Source: Rathayibacter sp. VKM Ac-2754
Lineage (GTDB): Bacteria; Actinomycetota; Actinomycetes; Actinomycetales; Microbacteriaceae
Assembly (NCBI RefSeq): GCF_009807095.1
Contig: NZ_WUCC01000010.1
Location: forward strand, 49,114-113,113
DNA: 64,000 nucleotides
Reading direction: 5' to 3'
The notes beneath the pieces were generated by a model. The model ran no database searches, was not told the DNA's origin, and saw only the letters and a list, made by a program, of their open reading frames with translations. Within the stretch, counting starts at the first letter, position 1. Every line of letters begins with the position of its first letter. The translations under genes were made by a program, and so were the position numbers. Below, in pieces: positions 42,471 to 51,945 of the stretch.

Positions 42471-43971
42471 TCGGGATCGCCGCGGTCATCGCCTCGATCC
42501 CCGAGAGGCGCGCGGGCGAGATCAGCCGCAGCACCTCCTCCCGCGACATGAGGCCGGCCTCGACGACCAGGTCGGCGACGTTGCGGCCGGTCGAGAGCGC
42601 AGCCTTGGCGATGGCCGCGGAGGCGGTGTAGCCGATGCTCGGGGTGAGCGCGGTCACGACTCCCACGGAGGAGGCGACCATCGCCTCGAGGCGGTCCTCG
42701 TTGGCGGTGATCCCGTCGATGCAGTTGATGCGGAGGGTCAGGCAGGCCTGGGTCATCCAGGTGATGCTCTGCAGGAGCGAGTGCGCGATCACCGGCTCGA
42801 AGGCGTTGAGCTGCAGCTGCCCGGCCTCGGCCGCCATGGTGACGGTGACGTCGGCGCCGGCCACCGAGTACGCGACCTGGTTGACCACCTCCGGGATCAC
42901 CGGGTTCACCTTGCCCGGCATGATGCTCGAGCCCGCCTGGCGGGGCGGCAGGTTGATCTCGCCGAAGCCCGCCTGCGGGCCGGAGGAGAGCAGCCGCAGG
43001 TCGTTGCAGATCTTGGAGAGCTTGATCGCGGAGCGCTTGAGGGCGCTCGAGAACGACATGAACACTCCGGTGTCGCTGGTGGCCTCGACGAGGTCCTGCG
43101 CCATCTCGAGGTCGAGATCGGTGATCTCGTTGAGGTGGCGCACCGCGGCGGCGCCGTACCGCGGATCCGCGGTGATGCCGGTGCCGATCGCGGTCGCGCC
43201 GATGTTGACCTCGGCGAGCAGCCAGATCGTCTCGGAGAGGCGGGCGTGATCCTCGCCGAGCGTGGTGGCGAAGCCGTGGAACTCCTGCCCCAGCGTCATC
43301 GGCACCGCGTCCTGCAGCTGGGTGCGGCCGATCTTGAGCACGTGGCCGAACTCGACCGCCTTGTGCGAGAACGACTGCCGGAGCAGGGCGAGCTCGTCGA
43401 GGAGGCGTCGGAGCGACCAGGTCATCGCGATCTTGATCGCCGTCGGGTAGACGTCGTTGGTCGACTGGCTGCGGTTGACGTCGTCGAGCGGGTGCAGGAA
43501 TGCGTAGTCGCCCCGGGGGCGGCCGGCGATCTCGAGGGCGACGTTCGCGACGACCTCGTTGGCGTTCATGTTCGTCGAGGTGCCGGCTCCGCCCTGGATC
43601 ACGCCGACCACGAACTGGTCGTGGAACTCGCCGTCGATGATGCGGCGGCAGGCGGCCTCGATGAGCCCGGCCTTGTCTCGCGAGAGGCTGCCGATCTCGG
43701 TGTTGGCCCGCGCGGCGGCGAGCTTGACCGTGGCGAGCGCCCTGACCAGGTCGGGGTAGATCGAGATCGGGCGCTTCGAGATCGGGAAGTTGTCGAGGGC
43801 GCGGGCGGTGTGGATGCCCCAGTACGCGTCGGCGGGGATCTCGAGCGAGCCCAGGGAGTCGGTCTCGGTGCGGACGGCGGGGGCGGGCTCCGCGGGGGTG
43901 CCCGGTGCGGTGGTGGTCAGGTCGCGTCCTTCCGGCTGGTCGTCGGGGAGGGTGCTCGTGGCGAGGGTCAC
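42451..43971 (-). CDS. aspA: Aspartate ammonia-lyase
   Basis: AspA converts aspartate to fumarate and ammonia. The 506-residue protein has the superfamily signature [12 protein letters not shown] with the catalytic Ser loop, plus [14 protein letters not shown] and the substrate-binding segment [11 protein letters not shown]. Compared with fumarase C, which shares the signature, ALDNFPIS and the overall pattern fit aspartase. About 35 Thr/Pro-rich residues precede the conserved start. GTG 43971 is used, with GGAG 6 nt upstream; TAGGCT at 44034-44039 may be its -10. Confidence 0.9.
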   Translation of the reverse strand: MTLATSTLPDDQPEGRDLTTTAPGTPAEPAPAVRTETDSLGSLEIPADAYWGIHTARALDNFPISKRPISIYPDLVRALATVKLAAARANTEIGSLSRDKAGLIEAACRRIIDGEFHDQFVVGVIQGGAGTSTNMNANEVVANVALEIAGRPRGDYAFLHPLDDVNRSQSTNDVYPTAIKIAMTWSLRRLLDELALLRQSFSHKAVEFGHVLKIGRTQLQDAVPMTLGQEFHGFATTLGEDHARLSETIWLLAEVNIGATAIGTGITADPRYGAAAVRHLNEITDLDLEMAQDLVEATSDTGVFMSFSSALKRSAIKLSKICNDLRLLSSGPQAGFGEINLPPRQAGSSIMPGKVNPVIPEVVNQVAYSVAGADVTVTMAAEAGQLQLNAFEPVIAHSLLQSITWMTQACLTLRINCIDGITANEDRLEAMVASSVGVVTALTPSIGYTASAAIAKAALSTGRNVADLVVEAGLMSREEVLRLISPARLSGIEAMTAAIPIIPPEQ

Positions 43972-44166
43972 GTCAGCTCCGTTGCTGTCGTCGTGCGGCC
44001 CGGGAGTGCAGGGGGTCCGCGAACTGCTCCTGCCAGCCTACGCCGCGGGTCGGGACGGGCTCAGGCCAGGCCACCTGCGGCCGACTGGGATGGTCCGAGC
44101 CTCCTGCGGCGGAGTGGACTGCTGAGTGCCGCGCAGGACGGGCCTGTCGAGGGCCACTCTCGAGGG

Positions 44167-44186
44167 AGCGGCCGGAAGTGGCCGCT
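44167..44186 (+). promoter_or_regulatory. Short perfect hairpin upstream of a small membrane protein gene
   Basis: AGCGGCC (44167-44173) pairs with GGCCGCT (44180-44186) around a 6-nt loop and is followed by TTCTCGATT. It resembles a terminator but no plus-strand gene ends before it. It may be a leader structure for the gene at 44210. Confidence 0.35.
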
Positions 44187-44209
44187 TTCTCGATTCGATC
44201 GGACTCCTC

Positions 44210-44344
44210 ATGCTCGTCCTCCTGCTCCTCCTCGCCGTGCTCGGCGCCGCCGCACTCCTCCTCGTCGTGCGCGCGGTCGTCAGCGACGGGTACCGGCCCG
44301 TCGCGTTCGACCCGCAGCACGACAGCCGCGGCGGCGGCGCCTGA
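44210..44344 (+). CDS. Small single-pass membrane protein (about 44 aa)
   Basis: The product begins with a long hydrophobic run (MLVLLLLLAVLGAAALLLV) followed by a short polar tail ending HDSRGGGA. No family is recognised. ATG 44210 gives a compact protein; GTG 44126 would add 28 residues of uncertain reality. It converges with the permease gene 4 bp away. Many Microbacteriaceae carry such tiny membrane ORFs, so it may be real, but support is only the open frame. Confidence 0.45.
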   Translation: MLVLLLLLAVLGAAALLLVVRAVVSDGYRPVAFDPQHDSRGGGA

Positions 44345-44348
44345 GGAC

Positions 44349-45926
44349 CTACTCCACGCGGTCCGGCTCCGGGATGCTCGGGGCGGCGTGCAGTCCGCCG
44401 CTCAGGGCGTACTCCTCCTCGGGCGAGAGCACGAGGCGCTTGCGGCCCCAGACGGCGAAGCCGATCAGGATGATCACGTAGACGACGACGATCGCGATGA
44501 TCGCGGGCTGGAACACCTCGTTCAGCAGGAAGCCGAAGAAGATCAGCACGTTGATCAGGGCGGCGATGATCGCGCCCGGCAGGCCCCACGGGCTCTTGTA
44601 CGGGCGGACCGCGTTCGGGAATCGCCGGCGCAGCAGCACGAACGACACCATCTGCAGGAAGTAGGCGACGACAGCTCCCCAGACCGCGATGTTGAGGACG
44701 ATGGCGCCCGCGACGGCACCCGCTCCGTCGGGCGAGACGCGCCCGAGCAGGTCGACGACCACCAGCGCGACGAACCCGATCGCTGCACCCACCGTCAGCG
44801 CGATCCACGGAGTCTGACGCTTGCCGGTCAGCGAGAACACCCGCGGGTAGTAGCCGGCCCGCGAGAGCGAGTACATGTTGCGGCCGTAGGCGAACATGAT
44901 GCCCTGGAGCGAGGCGAGCAGTCCGACGAGCGCGAACAGGGCGAGCACCGCGGCTGCTCCGTCGCCGACCATCGCGCGGAAGCCGTCGAGCAGCGGCTCG
45001 GCCGAGACGCCCATGTCCTCGGAGCCGATCAGCGCCGTGTTGAGGAACAGCACGAGCAGGCCGGTGACGATCAGGGTGCCGCGGGCCCAGAATCCGGCGC
45101 GCGGGATGTCGCGGACCGGGTCGTGCGCCTCCTCGGCCGCGAGCGGCAGCTCCTCGATGCCGAGGAAGAACCACATCGCGAAGGGCAGCGCGAACAGGAT
45201 CGGGATCACGCCGTGCGGGAGGAACTCGGTCTGGCCCTCGTCGGGAGCGATGTTCCAGAGGCTCGACCAGTCGAGCGCGGGCGAGAGGAGGGCCATCACC
45301 GAGAAGGCCAGCAGGATCGCGATCGAGACGATCGAGACGACGATGGCGAAGCGGAACGAGATCGCCGCGCCCGCCGAGTTCAGGGCGACGAAGACGATGT
45401 AGAGGACGAGCCACCAGATCCACATCGCGCCCGAGAGGTCGAAGCCGAGCAGCTCGCTCGTCACTCCGTTCGCGTACTGGGCCGAGAAGAAGACGACCAC
45501 GGCGGTCGTCGCGACGTACTCGATCGTCTCGGCGAGGCCGGTGACGAGACCGCCCCACGGGCCCATGGCCGACCGGGCGAAGGAGTAGGCGCCTCCGGTG
45601 TGCGGCATCGCGGCCGACATCTCGCCGATCGAGAAGATGAGGCCGTAGTACATCACCACCAGGATCGCGAAGGCGATCAGCATCCCGCCGAAGCCGGCGA
45701 AGTCGATGCCGAAGTTCCAGCCCGAGAAGTCGCCCGAGATGACCGCGGCGACCGCGAGACCCCAGAGGCCCCAGACGCCGGCCGAGCGGCGGAGGGTGCG
45801 CTTCTCGAAGTAGCCCTCCTCGGCCTTGCGGTAGCTCACGCCGGCGGTGCTCGTCACGTTGGCGGAGTCGGGGCTCTTCGTTCGGGCCTTCGACGGGGAC
45901 TGCGGGGCGTCGGACTGCTGGGTCAT
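44349..45926 (-). CDS. APC family amino acid/amine permease, ethanolamine permease-like
   Basis: The 525-residue transporter opens with YRKAEEGYFEKRTLRRSAGVWGLWGL, then ISGDFSGWNFGIDFAGFGG. This closely matches the ethanolamine permease (Eat) group of the APC superfamily, and about 12 TM segments follow. It should import ethanolamine or a related amine. ATG 45926 has GAGGAGAC upstream. It is divergent from the gamma-glutamylation operon and has a good promoter (TTCACA-N17-TATGCT). Confidence 0.88.
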   Translation of the reverse strand: MTQQSDAPQSPSKARTKSPDSANVTSTAGVSYRKAEEGYFEKRTLRRSAGVWGLWGLAVAAVISGDFSGWNFGIDFAGFGGMLIAFAILVVMYYGLIFSIGEMSAAMPHTGGAYSFARSAMGPWGGLVTGLAETIEYVATTAVVVFFSAQYANGVTSELLGFDLSGAMWIWWLVLYIVFVALNSAGAAISFRFAIVVSIVSIAILLAFSVMALLSPALDWSSLWNIAPDEGQTEFLPHGVIPILFALPFAMWFFLGIEELPLAAEEAHDPVRDIPRAGFWARGTLIVTGLLVLFLNTALIGSEDMGVSAEPLLDGFRAMVGDGAAAVLALFALVGLLASLQGIMFAYGRNMYSLSRAGYYPRVFSLTGKRQTPWIALTVGAAIGFVALVVVDLLGRVSPDGAGAVAGAIVLNIAVWGAVVAYFLQMVSFVLLRRRFPNAVRPYKSPWGLPGAIIAALINVLIFFGFLLNEVFQPAIIAIVVVYVIILIGFAVWGRKRLVLSPEEEYALSGGLHAAPSIPEPDRVE

Positions 45927-45952
45927 CGGGTCTCCTCGGGTCGTCGCGACCG

Positions 45953-45981
45953 AGCATAGGGACCTCAATGGACGCTGTGAA
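45953..45981 (-). promoter_or_regulatory. Promoter of the ethanolamine-type permease gene
   Basis: On the minus strand TTCACA (45981-45976) and TATGCT (45958-45953) are separated by 17 nt, a good match to housekeeping sigma promoters. The leader would be about 20 nt. The -35 abuts the site AGACCAATGGT (45981-45991). Confidence 0.6.
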
Positions 45982-46080
45982 GACCAATGGTGTTTCGGCG
46001 AGGTAAAACCCTCGCCAGACGGCGACCTGGTCGCTGACGACACGATCCCTCGCCCACGCCGCCCTGTGGTCTAATGGTCC
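45981..46080. promoter_or_regulatory. Two related candidate operator sites in the divergent amine locus
   Basis: Site 1 (45981-45991, AGACCAATGGT) abuts the permease -35. Site 2 (46067-46080, TGGTCTAATGGTCC) contains a TCTAAT that could be the -10 of the ligase operon. Read on one strand they share ACCATTrGwC. The GntR/FCD regulator encoded at the end of the operon is the obvious candidate binder. Confidence 0.4.
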
Positions 46081-46140
46081 CCGATCCGACCATGCGCCTC
46101 CTCTCGGCCGACCGGCGGAGCCAGCACCCGGAGGCAGACG

Positions 46141-47532
46141 ATGAGCACAGCCGGCACCCCGCAGACCGCGACGAAGCGGGGAATGCTCACGCTCGAGCGG
46201 CTCGACGAGCTCATCGCCGCGGGCGAGATCGACACCGTCATCGTCGCCTTCACCGACATGCAGGGGCGCCTGGTCGGCAAGCGCATCTCGGCGCGGCTGT
46301 TCCAGGACGAGGTCGCCGAGCACGGCGCCGAGTGCTGCAACTACCTCCTCGCGGTCGACGTCGAGATGAACACCGTCGCCGGCTACGCCATCTCGAGCTG
46401 GGAGCGCGGGTACGGCGACATGGCGATGGTCCCCGACCTCTCGACCCTCCGGCTCGCACCCTGGCTGCCCGGCACCGCGATGGTGACCGCCGACCTGACC
46501 TGGCTCGACGAGGCGCCGGTCGGCGAGGCGCCGCGGCATATTCTCCGGGCCCAGCTCGACCGCCTCGCCGAGCGCGGGCTCGAGGCGCTCGTCGCGACCG
46601 AGCTCGAGTTCATCGTCTTCGACGACTCCTACCGCGAGGCGTTCAAGAAGGGCTACCGCGAGCTGACCCCGGCGAGCGACTACAACATCGACTACGCGCT
46701 GCTCGCGTCGACCCGCATGGAGCCGCTGATGCGCGACATCCGAGTCTCGATGGAGGGCGCCGGCCTCTACTGCGAGGGCATCAAGGGCGAGTGCAACTTC
46801 GGCCAGCAGGAGATCGGCTTCAAGTACGACACCGCGATGGTGACCTGCGACAACCACTCGATCTACAAGTCGGGGGCCAAGGAGATCGCCGACAAGCACG
46901 GCAAGAGCCTGACCTTCATGGCCAAGTTCAACGAGCGCGAGGGCAACTCCTGCCACATCCACCTCTCGCTGCGCGGCACCGACGGCACGCCGGTGTTCGC
47001 CGACGCGGAGGGGGAGCACGGCATGTCGGCGATGTTCCGCCACTACCTGGCGGGGCAGCTCGCAGCGATGCGCGAGTTCACGCTCTTCTTCGCCCCGAAC
47101 ATCAACTCCTACAAGCGCTACGTCGACGGCTCCTTCGCGCCGACCGCGGTCGCGTGGGGTCTCGACAACCGCACGTGCTCGCTCCGCGTGGTCGGCCACG
47201 GACCGGGGATGCGCGTCGAGAACCGCGTGCCGGGAGGCGACGTCAACCAGTACCTGGCCGTCGCGGCCCTGATCGCCGCCGGCCTGCACGGGATCGAGAA
47301 CGAGCTGGAGCTCGAGGAGGTCTGCACCGGCAACGCCTACACGTCGGGTGCGCCGCGGGTCCCCACGACGCTCCGCGAGGCCGCCGACCTGTTCGAGCAC
47401 TCCGCCCTCGCGCGGGCGGCCTTCGGCGACGAGGTCGTCGACCACTACGTCAACAACGCGCGGGTCGAGCTCGCGGCCTACGACGCGGCGGTGACCGACT
47501 GGGAGAGGGTGCGCGGCTTTGAACGCCTCTGA
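46141..47532 (+). CDS. Glutamine synthetase-like gamma-glutamyl-amine ligase
   Basis: The 463-residue protein has the glutamine synthetase fold: EGAGLYCEGIKGECNFGQQEI, the ATP-binding KFNEREGNSCHIHLSL and the glutamate-site NRVPGGDVNQYLAVAA. It lies in a catabolic cluster with an ethanolamine-type permease, hydrolase and dehydrogenases. By analogy with GlnA4 of Streptomyces or PuuA it probably joins glutamate to ethanolamine or another amine rather than to ammonia. ATG 46141 follows GGAGG at 7 nt. Confidence 0.88.
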   Translation: MSTAGTPQTATKRGMLTLERLDELIAAGEIDTVIVAFTDMQGRLVGKRISARLFQDEVAEHGAECCNYLLAVDVEMNTVAGYAISSWERGYGDMAMVPDLSTLRLAPWLPGTAMVTADLTWLDEAPVGEAPRHILRAQLDRLAERGLEALVATELEFIVFDDSYREAFKKGYRELTPASDYNIDYALLASTRMEPLMRDIRVSMEGAGLYCEGIKGECNFGQQEIGFKYDTAMVTCDNHSIYKSGAKEIADKHGKSLTFMAKFNEREGNSCHIHLSLRGTDGTPVFADAEGEHGMSAMFRHYLAGQLAAMREFTLFFAPNINSYKRYVDGSFAPTAVAWGLDNRTCSLRVVGHGPGMRVENRVPGGDVNQYLAVAALIAAGLHGIENELELEEVCTGNAYTSGAPRVPTTLREAADLFEHSALARAAFGDEVVDHYVNNARVELAAYDAAVTDWERVRGFERL

Positions 47533-48298
47533 CTACTCCGGTGCCCCGGTCGCGCCGCGGCCGATCATCGGGCTCACCACCTACCGCGAGCGAGCGGTGT
47601 CGGGAGTGTGGGATGTCGAGGCGTCCTTCCTCCCCGCGAACTACATCGACTCGGTGACGAGAGCGGGCGGCGTGGCGCTGCTGCTGCCTCCTCAGCCCGC
47701 CTCGGCCGAGACGGCGCGCGCCGTCGTGGACCGGCTCGACGGGCTCATCGTCTGCGGCGGCAAGGACATCGACCCCGCTCGCTACGGACAGGAGCCGCAC
47801 CCCGAGACGGACGCGCCCCGCCCCGAGCGCGACGCCTGGGAGGACCTGCTGGTGAGCGCCGCCCTCGAGAGCGACGTGCCGTTCCTCGGCATCTGCCGCG
47901 GCGCCCAGCTGCTGAACGTCAGCCTCGGCGGCACGCTGCACCAGCACCTGCCCGATCTGGTCGGCGACCGCCGCTACCAGGCGGGCGGCGGCGTCTTCTC
48001 GCACGTCGACGTCGCGGTCGAGCCGGAGTCGCGGCTGCGCGGGCTCCTCGGCGAGGACTCGGTGCGCGCGCAGGTCTACCACCACCAGGCGGTCGACCGG
48101 GTGGCCGACGGCCTCGAGGTGGCGGCGCGCACGGCCGACGGCACGATCGAGGCGCTCGAGGTGCCCGGGCGGCGCTTCGCCCTCGGTGTCCAGTGGCACC
48201 CGGAGGAGGACGCCTCGGACGCCCGCCTCTTCACCGGTCTCGTCGCGGCGGCACTCGCCCACCGCGCGACCCCCAGCACGGAAGCGACACACGCATGA
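47519..48298 (+). CDS. Gamma-glutamyl-amide hydrolase (PuuD-like class I amidotransferase)
   Basis: The 259-residue protein has the PuuD pattern: PIIGLTTY, VCGGKDIDPARYG, nucleophile Cys in PFLGICRGAQLLNV, and His/Glu in GVQWHPEE. It removes gamma-glutamate from the oxidised amine at the end of the pathway. The start is TTG 47519 inside the ligase gene (14-nt overlap), with GAGAGGGT about 9 nt upstream. Its stop overlaps the next gene (ATGA). Confidence 0.9.
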   Translation: MNASDYSGAPVAPRPIIGLTTYRERAVSGVWDVEASFLPANYIDSVTRAGGVALLLPPQPASAETARAVVDRLDGLIVCGGKDIDPARYGQEPHPETDAPRPERDAWEDLLVSAALESDVPFLGICRGAQLLNVSLGGTLHQHLPDLVGDRRYQAGGGVFSHVDVAVEPESRLRGLLGEDSVRAQVYHHQAVDRVADGLEVAARTADGTIEALEVPGRRFALGVQWHPEEDASDARLFTGLVAAALAHRATPSTEATHA

Positions 48299-49653
48299 GC
48301 ACGCAGTCCCTCGTCGACCCCTCGACCGGAGCCGCCTTCGACGAGATCGCGCTCGTCGACCTCGAGGAGGTCGATGCCGCCATCGCCCGTGCCGCCGTCG
48401 CCCAGCGCGCCTGGGCCGCCCTGGCCCCCGTCGACCGGGCCCGCGCCCTCCGCCGCTTCGCCGCCTCCGTCGACGGCGCGATCGAGGAGCTGGCCGCGCT
48501 CGAGACCCGCAACTCCGGCCACCCGATCACCCAGTCCCGCTGGGAGGCGGGGCACGTGCGCGACGTGCTCGAGTACGCCTCCGCCGCCCCCGAGCGGCTG
48601 CTGGGCGCGCAGATCCCGGTCGCCGGCGGACTCGATGTGACCGTGCACGAGCCGCTCGGCGTGGTCGGCATCATCACGCCGTGGAACTTCCCGATGACGA
48701 TCGCGTCGTGGGGCTTCGCGCCGGCGCTCGCCGCGGGCAACGCCGTCGTGCTGAAGCCGGCCGAGTGGACTCCGCTGACCAGCCTCCGCCTGGCCGAGCT
48801 GGCGCTCGAGTCGGGGCTGCCGGAGGGGCTCTTCCAGGTGCTGCCCGGCCGGGGCGACGTCGTCGGCGAGCGCTTCGTGACGCATCCGCTGGTGCGCAAG
48901 GTGGTCTTCACCGGATCGACGCGCGTCGGCAAGAGGGTCATGGCGGGCTGCGCCGAGCAGGTCAAGCGGGTCACGCTCGAGCTCGGCGGCAAGAGCGCGA
49001 ACATCGTCTTCGCCGACTCCGACCTCGAGCGGGCGGCGGCCACGGCCCCCTACGGCGTCTTCGAGAACGCCGGGCAGGACTGCTGCGCGCGCAGCCGCAT
49101 CCTCGTCGAGCGCAGCGTCCTCGACCGCTTCCTCGAGCTGCTCGAGCCCGCGGTGCAGGGCGTCGTCGTCGGCGATCCGCGCGAGGAGGCGACCGAGATG
49201 GGTCCGCTGGTCTCGGCCGCCCACCACGAGCGGGTCGCGTCGTTCGTTCCGGAGGGGGCGCCCGTGGCGTTCCGCGGCTCGGCCCCGACCGGGGCGGGGT
49301 TCTGGTTCCCGCCGACGGTGCTGCTGCCCTCGAGCAGCGACGCCGTCTGGCGCGAGGAGGTCTTCGGGCCCGTCGTCTCGGTGCTGCCGTTCGAGGACGA
49401 GGCCGACGCGGTCCGCCTGGCGAACGACTCCGACTACGGCCTCTCGGGATCGATCTGGACCCGCGACCTCGGGCGGGCGCTGCGGATGTCGCGGGCGGTC
49501 GAGAGCGGCAACCTCTCGGTCAACTCGCACTCGTCGGTGCGCTACTCCACGCCCTTCGGCGGCTTCAAGCAGTCGGGCCTCGGGCGCGAGCTCGGGCCGG
49601 ACGCGGCGCTGGGCTTCACCGAGACCAAGAACATCTTCTTCGCGGCCGACTGA
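48295..49653 (+). CDS. NAD(P)-dependent aldehyde dehydrogenase
   Basis: The 452-residue protein has the complete ALDH pattern: ITPWNFPMTIASW, FTGSTRVGKRVM, catalytic Glu in TLELGGKSA, catalytic Cys in GQDCCARSR, and EEVFGPVVSVLPF. In this operon it should oxidise the gamma-glutamyl aldehyde to the acid, like PuuC. It is somewhat shorter than typical 480-residue members at the N-terminus. ATG 48295 overlaps the hydrolase stop by 4 nt. Confidence 0.92.
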   Translation: MSTQSLVDPSTGAAFDEIALVDLEEVDAAIARAAVAQRAWAALAPVDRARALRRFAASVDGAIEELAALETRNSGHPITQSRWEAGHVRDVLEYASAAPERLLGAQIPVAGGLDVTVHEPLGVVGIITPWNFPMTIASWGFAPALAAGNAVVLKPAEWTPLTSLRLAELALESGLPEGLFQVLPGRGDVVGERFVTHPLVRKVVFTGSTRVGKRVMAGCAEQVKRVTLELGGKSANIVFADSDLERAAATAPYGVFENAGQDCCARSRILVERSVLDRFLELLEPAVQGVVVGDPREEATEMGPLVSAAHHERVASFVPEGAPVAFRGSAPTGAGFWFPPTVLLPSSSDAVWREEVFGPVVSVLPFEDEADAVRLANDSDYGLSGSIWTRDLGRALRMSRAVESGNLSVNSHSSVRYSTPFGGFKQSGLGRELGPDAALGFTETKNIFFAAD

Positions 49654-49729
49654 GGCCGCGAGTCCTCCCACCATCCCCCGCACTGCCTCCTCTGCACCGA
49701 CCCCCTGCACCGACCCCGAAAGGCCGACC

Positions 49730-50533
49730 ATGGCGATCCCTCCTCTCGACACCACCCCGCTCGACCTGGGGCAGCGCCTCGCCGGCAAGGTCGCGGTCGT
49801 CACCGGCGGCGCGAGCGGGATCGGCCTCGCCACCGCGACGCGCTTCGTCCGCGAGGGCGCCCGCGTGGTCATCGCCGATGTCGACCAGGCTCGCGGCACC
49901 GAGGTGGCCGAGGCGCTCGGCGGGCTGTTCGTGAAGGTCGACGTGACGAGCGAGGCCGAGGTCGACGCGCTCTTCCAGGCCGCCGTCGACGCCTACGGCT
50001 CGGTCGACATCGCCTTCAACAACGCCGGGATCTCGCCCCCCGACGACGACTCGATCGAGATCACAGAGCTGCCCGCGTGGGAGCGGGTGCAGGACGTCAA
50101 CCTCAAGTCGGTCTACCTGTGCTGCCGGGCGGCGCTGCGGCACATGACGCGGCAGGGCAGCGGATCGATCATCAACACCGCGTCCTTCGTGGCGGTGCTC
50201 GGCTCGGCCACCTCGCAGATCAGCTACACGGCCTCGAAGGGCGGCGTGCTGGCGATGAGCCGCGAGCTCGGCGTGCAGTTCGCCCGGCAGGGCATCCGCG
50301 TCAACGCGCTCTGCCCGGGGCCGGTGAACACGCCGCTGCTGCAGGAGCTGTTCGCTGCGGATCCCGTGCGGGCGCAGCGCCGACTCGTGCACATCCCGGT
50401 CGGCCGGTTCGCCGAGCCGGAGGAGCTCGCCGCGGCGGTCGCGTTCCTCGCCAGCGACGACGCCTCCTTCATCACCGGGTCGACGTTCCTCGTCGACGGC
50501 GGTATCTCGTCGGCGTACGTGACTCCGGAGTGA
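49730..50533 (+). CDS. SDR family oxidoreductase
   Basis: The 267-residue protein has the classical SDR motifs: cofactor loop VVTGGASGIGLAT, FNNAGIS, catalytic Ser region IINTASFVAVLG, YTASKGG (Tyr-x3-Lys) and PGPVNTPLL. The acidic residue in VIADVDQA after beta2 favours NAD. In an ethanolamine route it could oxidise the alcohol of gamma-glutamylethanolamide to the aldehyde. ATG 49730 follows AAAGG at 7 nt. The 76-bp gap upstream shows no terminator. Confidence 0.92.
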   Translation: MAIPPLDTTPLDLGQRLAGKVAVVTGGASGIGLATATRFVREGARVVIADVDQARGTEVAEALGGLFVKVDVTSEAEVDALFQAAVDAYGSVDIAFNNAGISPPDDDSIEITELPAWERVQDVNLKSVYLCCRAALRHMTRQGSGSIINTASFVAVLGSATSQISYTASKGGVLAMSRELGVQFARQGIRVNALCPGPVNTPLLQELFAADPVRAQRRLVHIPVGRFAEPEELAAAVAFLASDDASFITGSTFLVDGGISSAYVTPE

Positions 50534-50538
50534 TCGGC

Positions 50539-51279
50539 GTGGCCGGCGGGGGTGACGAGGCCGCGGCCCCTGGCGCGAGCGCCGAGGAGGCGGTCCTGCG
50601 CCCCGTGCGCACCGGCAACTCGTTCGAGGAGACCGTGCAGCGCCTGATGCAGACCGTGAAGCTCGGGCTGGTCGCGCCGGGCGAGCGGCTGCCCGCCGAG
50701 CGCGAGCTCGCCGCGCGACTGGGCGTGGGTCGCGACACGGTGCGCGACGCGATCTCGTCGCTGGCCGACGCCGGCTACCTCAGCGTCCGGCGCGGCCGCT
50801 ACGGCGGCACCTTCGTCGCCGACGAGTTGCCTCAGGCGGAGGTGCCGGGGCGCCGCGGCTTCGACCGGGCCGAGATCGACGACGTGGTCGGGCTGCGCGA
50901 GATCCTCGAGGTCGGCGCCGCGCGGCTCGCGGCGGCGGCCGATCTGACGGCGGCCGATCGCGGCCGGCTCTTCGAGGCGCTCGCCGACGTGGAGGCGGCG
51001 AGCCCCGAGGACTACCGGCGGCTCGACTCCCGCCTGCACCTCGCCGTGGCGGAGCTGGCGGGCGTCCCGTCGCTCCTGCCGCTCGTCGCCGAGAGCCGGA
51101 TGCGGGTCAACGAGCTGCTGGACGACATCCCGCTGCTGCCGCGCAACATCGCCCACGCCGATGAGCAGCACCGGGCCCTCGTGACGGCCATCCTGACGGG
51201 GCGGGCCGACGAGGCGGCGCGGCTGATGTCGGAGCACGTGCAGGCCTCGGCCGCGCTGCTGCGCGCCTTCCTGGCCTGA
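50539..51279 (+). CDS. GntR/FadR-type transcriptional regulator (FCD domain)
   Basis: The roughly 246-residue protein has a GntR winged helix (LGLVAPGERLPAERELAARLGVGRDTVRDAI, then GYLSVRRGRYGGTFV). A helical FCD effector domain follows, with RLDSRLHLAVAELAG and EQHRALVTAI. It probably represses the amine operon and divergent permease until the substrate is present. GTG 50539 has GGAG at 7 nt; GTG 50530, overlapping the SDR stop, is an alternative. Confidence 0.9.
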   Translation: MAGGGDEAAAPGASAEEAVLRPVRTGNSFEETVQRLMQTVKLGLVAPGERLPAERELAARLGVGRDTVRDAISSLADAGYLSVRRGRYGGTFVADELPQAEVPGRRGFDRAEIDDVVGLREILEVGAARLAAAADLTAADRGRLFEALADVEAASPEDYRRLDSRLHLAVAELAGVPSLLPLVAESRMRVNELLDDIPLLPRNIAHADEQHRALVTAILTGRADEAARLMSEHVQASAALLRAFLA

Positions 51280-51289
51280 ATCGCCCGGC

Positions 51290-51754
51290 TCAGCTGTAGT
51301 CGGTGCCGGTCGCGATCGCGACGAACGGGATCAGGAGCCCGAAGAACGCGATCCCGACGATCAGGAGGGCGACGAAGCCGATCATCAGGGCGTTGAGCAC
51401 GATGCCCCAGATGGCGAGCGTGCGGCCCGCGGGCTCGCGCCGCAGACCCAGGATGCCGAAGACGAGGCCGGCGACCGGCGCGATCACGGTGAGGCCGAAG
51501 AAGACCGACGTGACACCGAGGATGAGGCTCGTCAGCGAGAACGGCGACGAGGGGGCCGCCGTCGCGACGGCGGGGGCGGGCGGTGTGCCGTAGGGCGCCT
51601 CCGGGTGCGGAGCGCGGAGGCTCTGCTGCTGCTGCTCGGGGTCCGGCGTGCGCTGCGCATCGGGCTGCGGCTGCGGCTCGGTCAGGACGGCCGTCGTGCC
51701 GAGGTTCTCGGTGGGCCGCTGGTCGGCCGGAGTCGTGTCGGCGTCGGTGGTCAT
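51290..51754 (-). CDS. DUF4190-type small membrane protein
   Basis: The 154-residue protein has a polar N-terminus rich in Pro, Gln and Thr (about 70 residues). Two TM segments follow, with FSLTSLILGVTSVFFG and the Gly/Leu-rich hairpin VAGLVFGILGLRREPAGR that typifies DUF4190. ATG 51754 has AAGGAG 7 nt upstream. Function unknown. It converges with the GntR gene at 10 bp. Confidence 0.8.
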   Translation of the reverse strand: MTTDADTTPADQRPTENLGTTAVLTEPQPQPDAQRTPDPEQQQQSLRAPHPEAPYGTPPAPAVATAAPSSPFSLTSLILGVTSVFFGLTVIAPVAGLVFGILGLRREPAGRTLAIWGIVLNALMIGFVALLIVGIAFFGLLIPFVAIATGTDYS

Positions 51755-51945
51755 GGGGATGCTCCTTCTCTCGCTGTGCCGGCGTGGTCGTTCCGGCGAT
51801 GCCTCCACGCTACGGAGGCGGAGGCGTGGCACCCATCCGGGGAACCCCCGGAACGGTGGGGCCAGCCCCCGTGTCCCCCGGGGGGCGGGTGCGAGACTGG
51901 TGGGGCCGGCGCGTCGCCGGACGGGGCGCGAGGAGGCGACGGCGG

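Noticed and set aside
46141..47532. Housekeeping glutamine synthetase (glnA)
   Set aside because: Its operon partners are a gamma-glutamyl hydrolase and two dehydrogenases, and it is divergent from an amine permease, which fits a catabolic gamma-glutamyl-amine ligase better.
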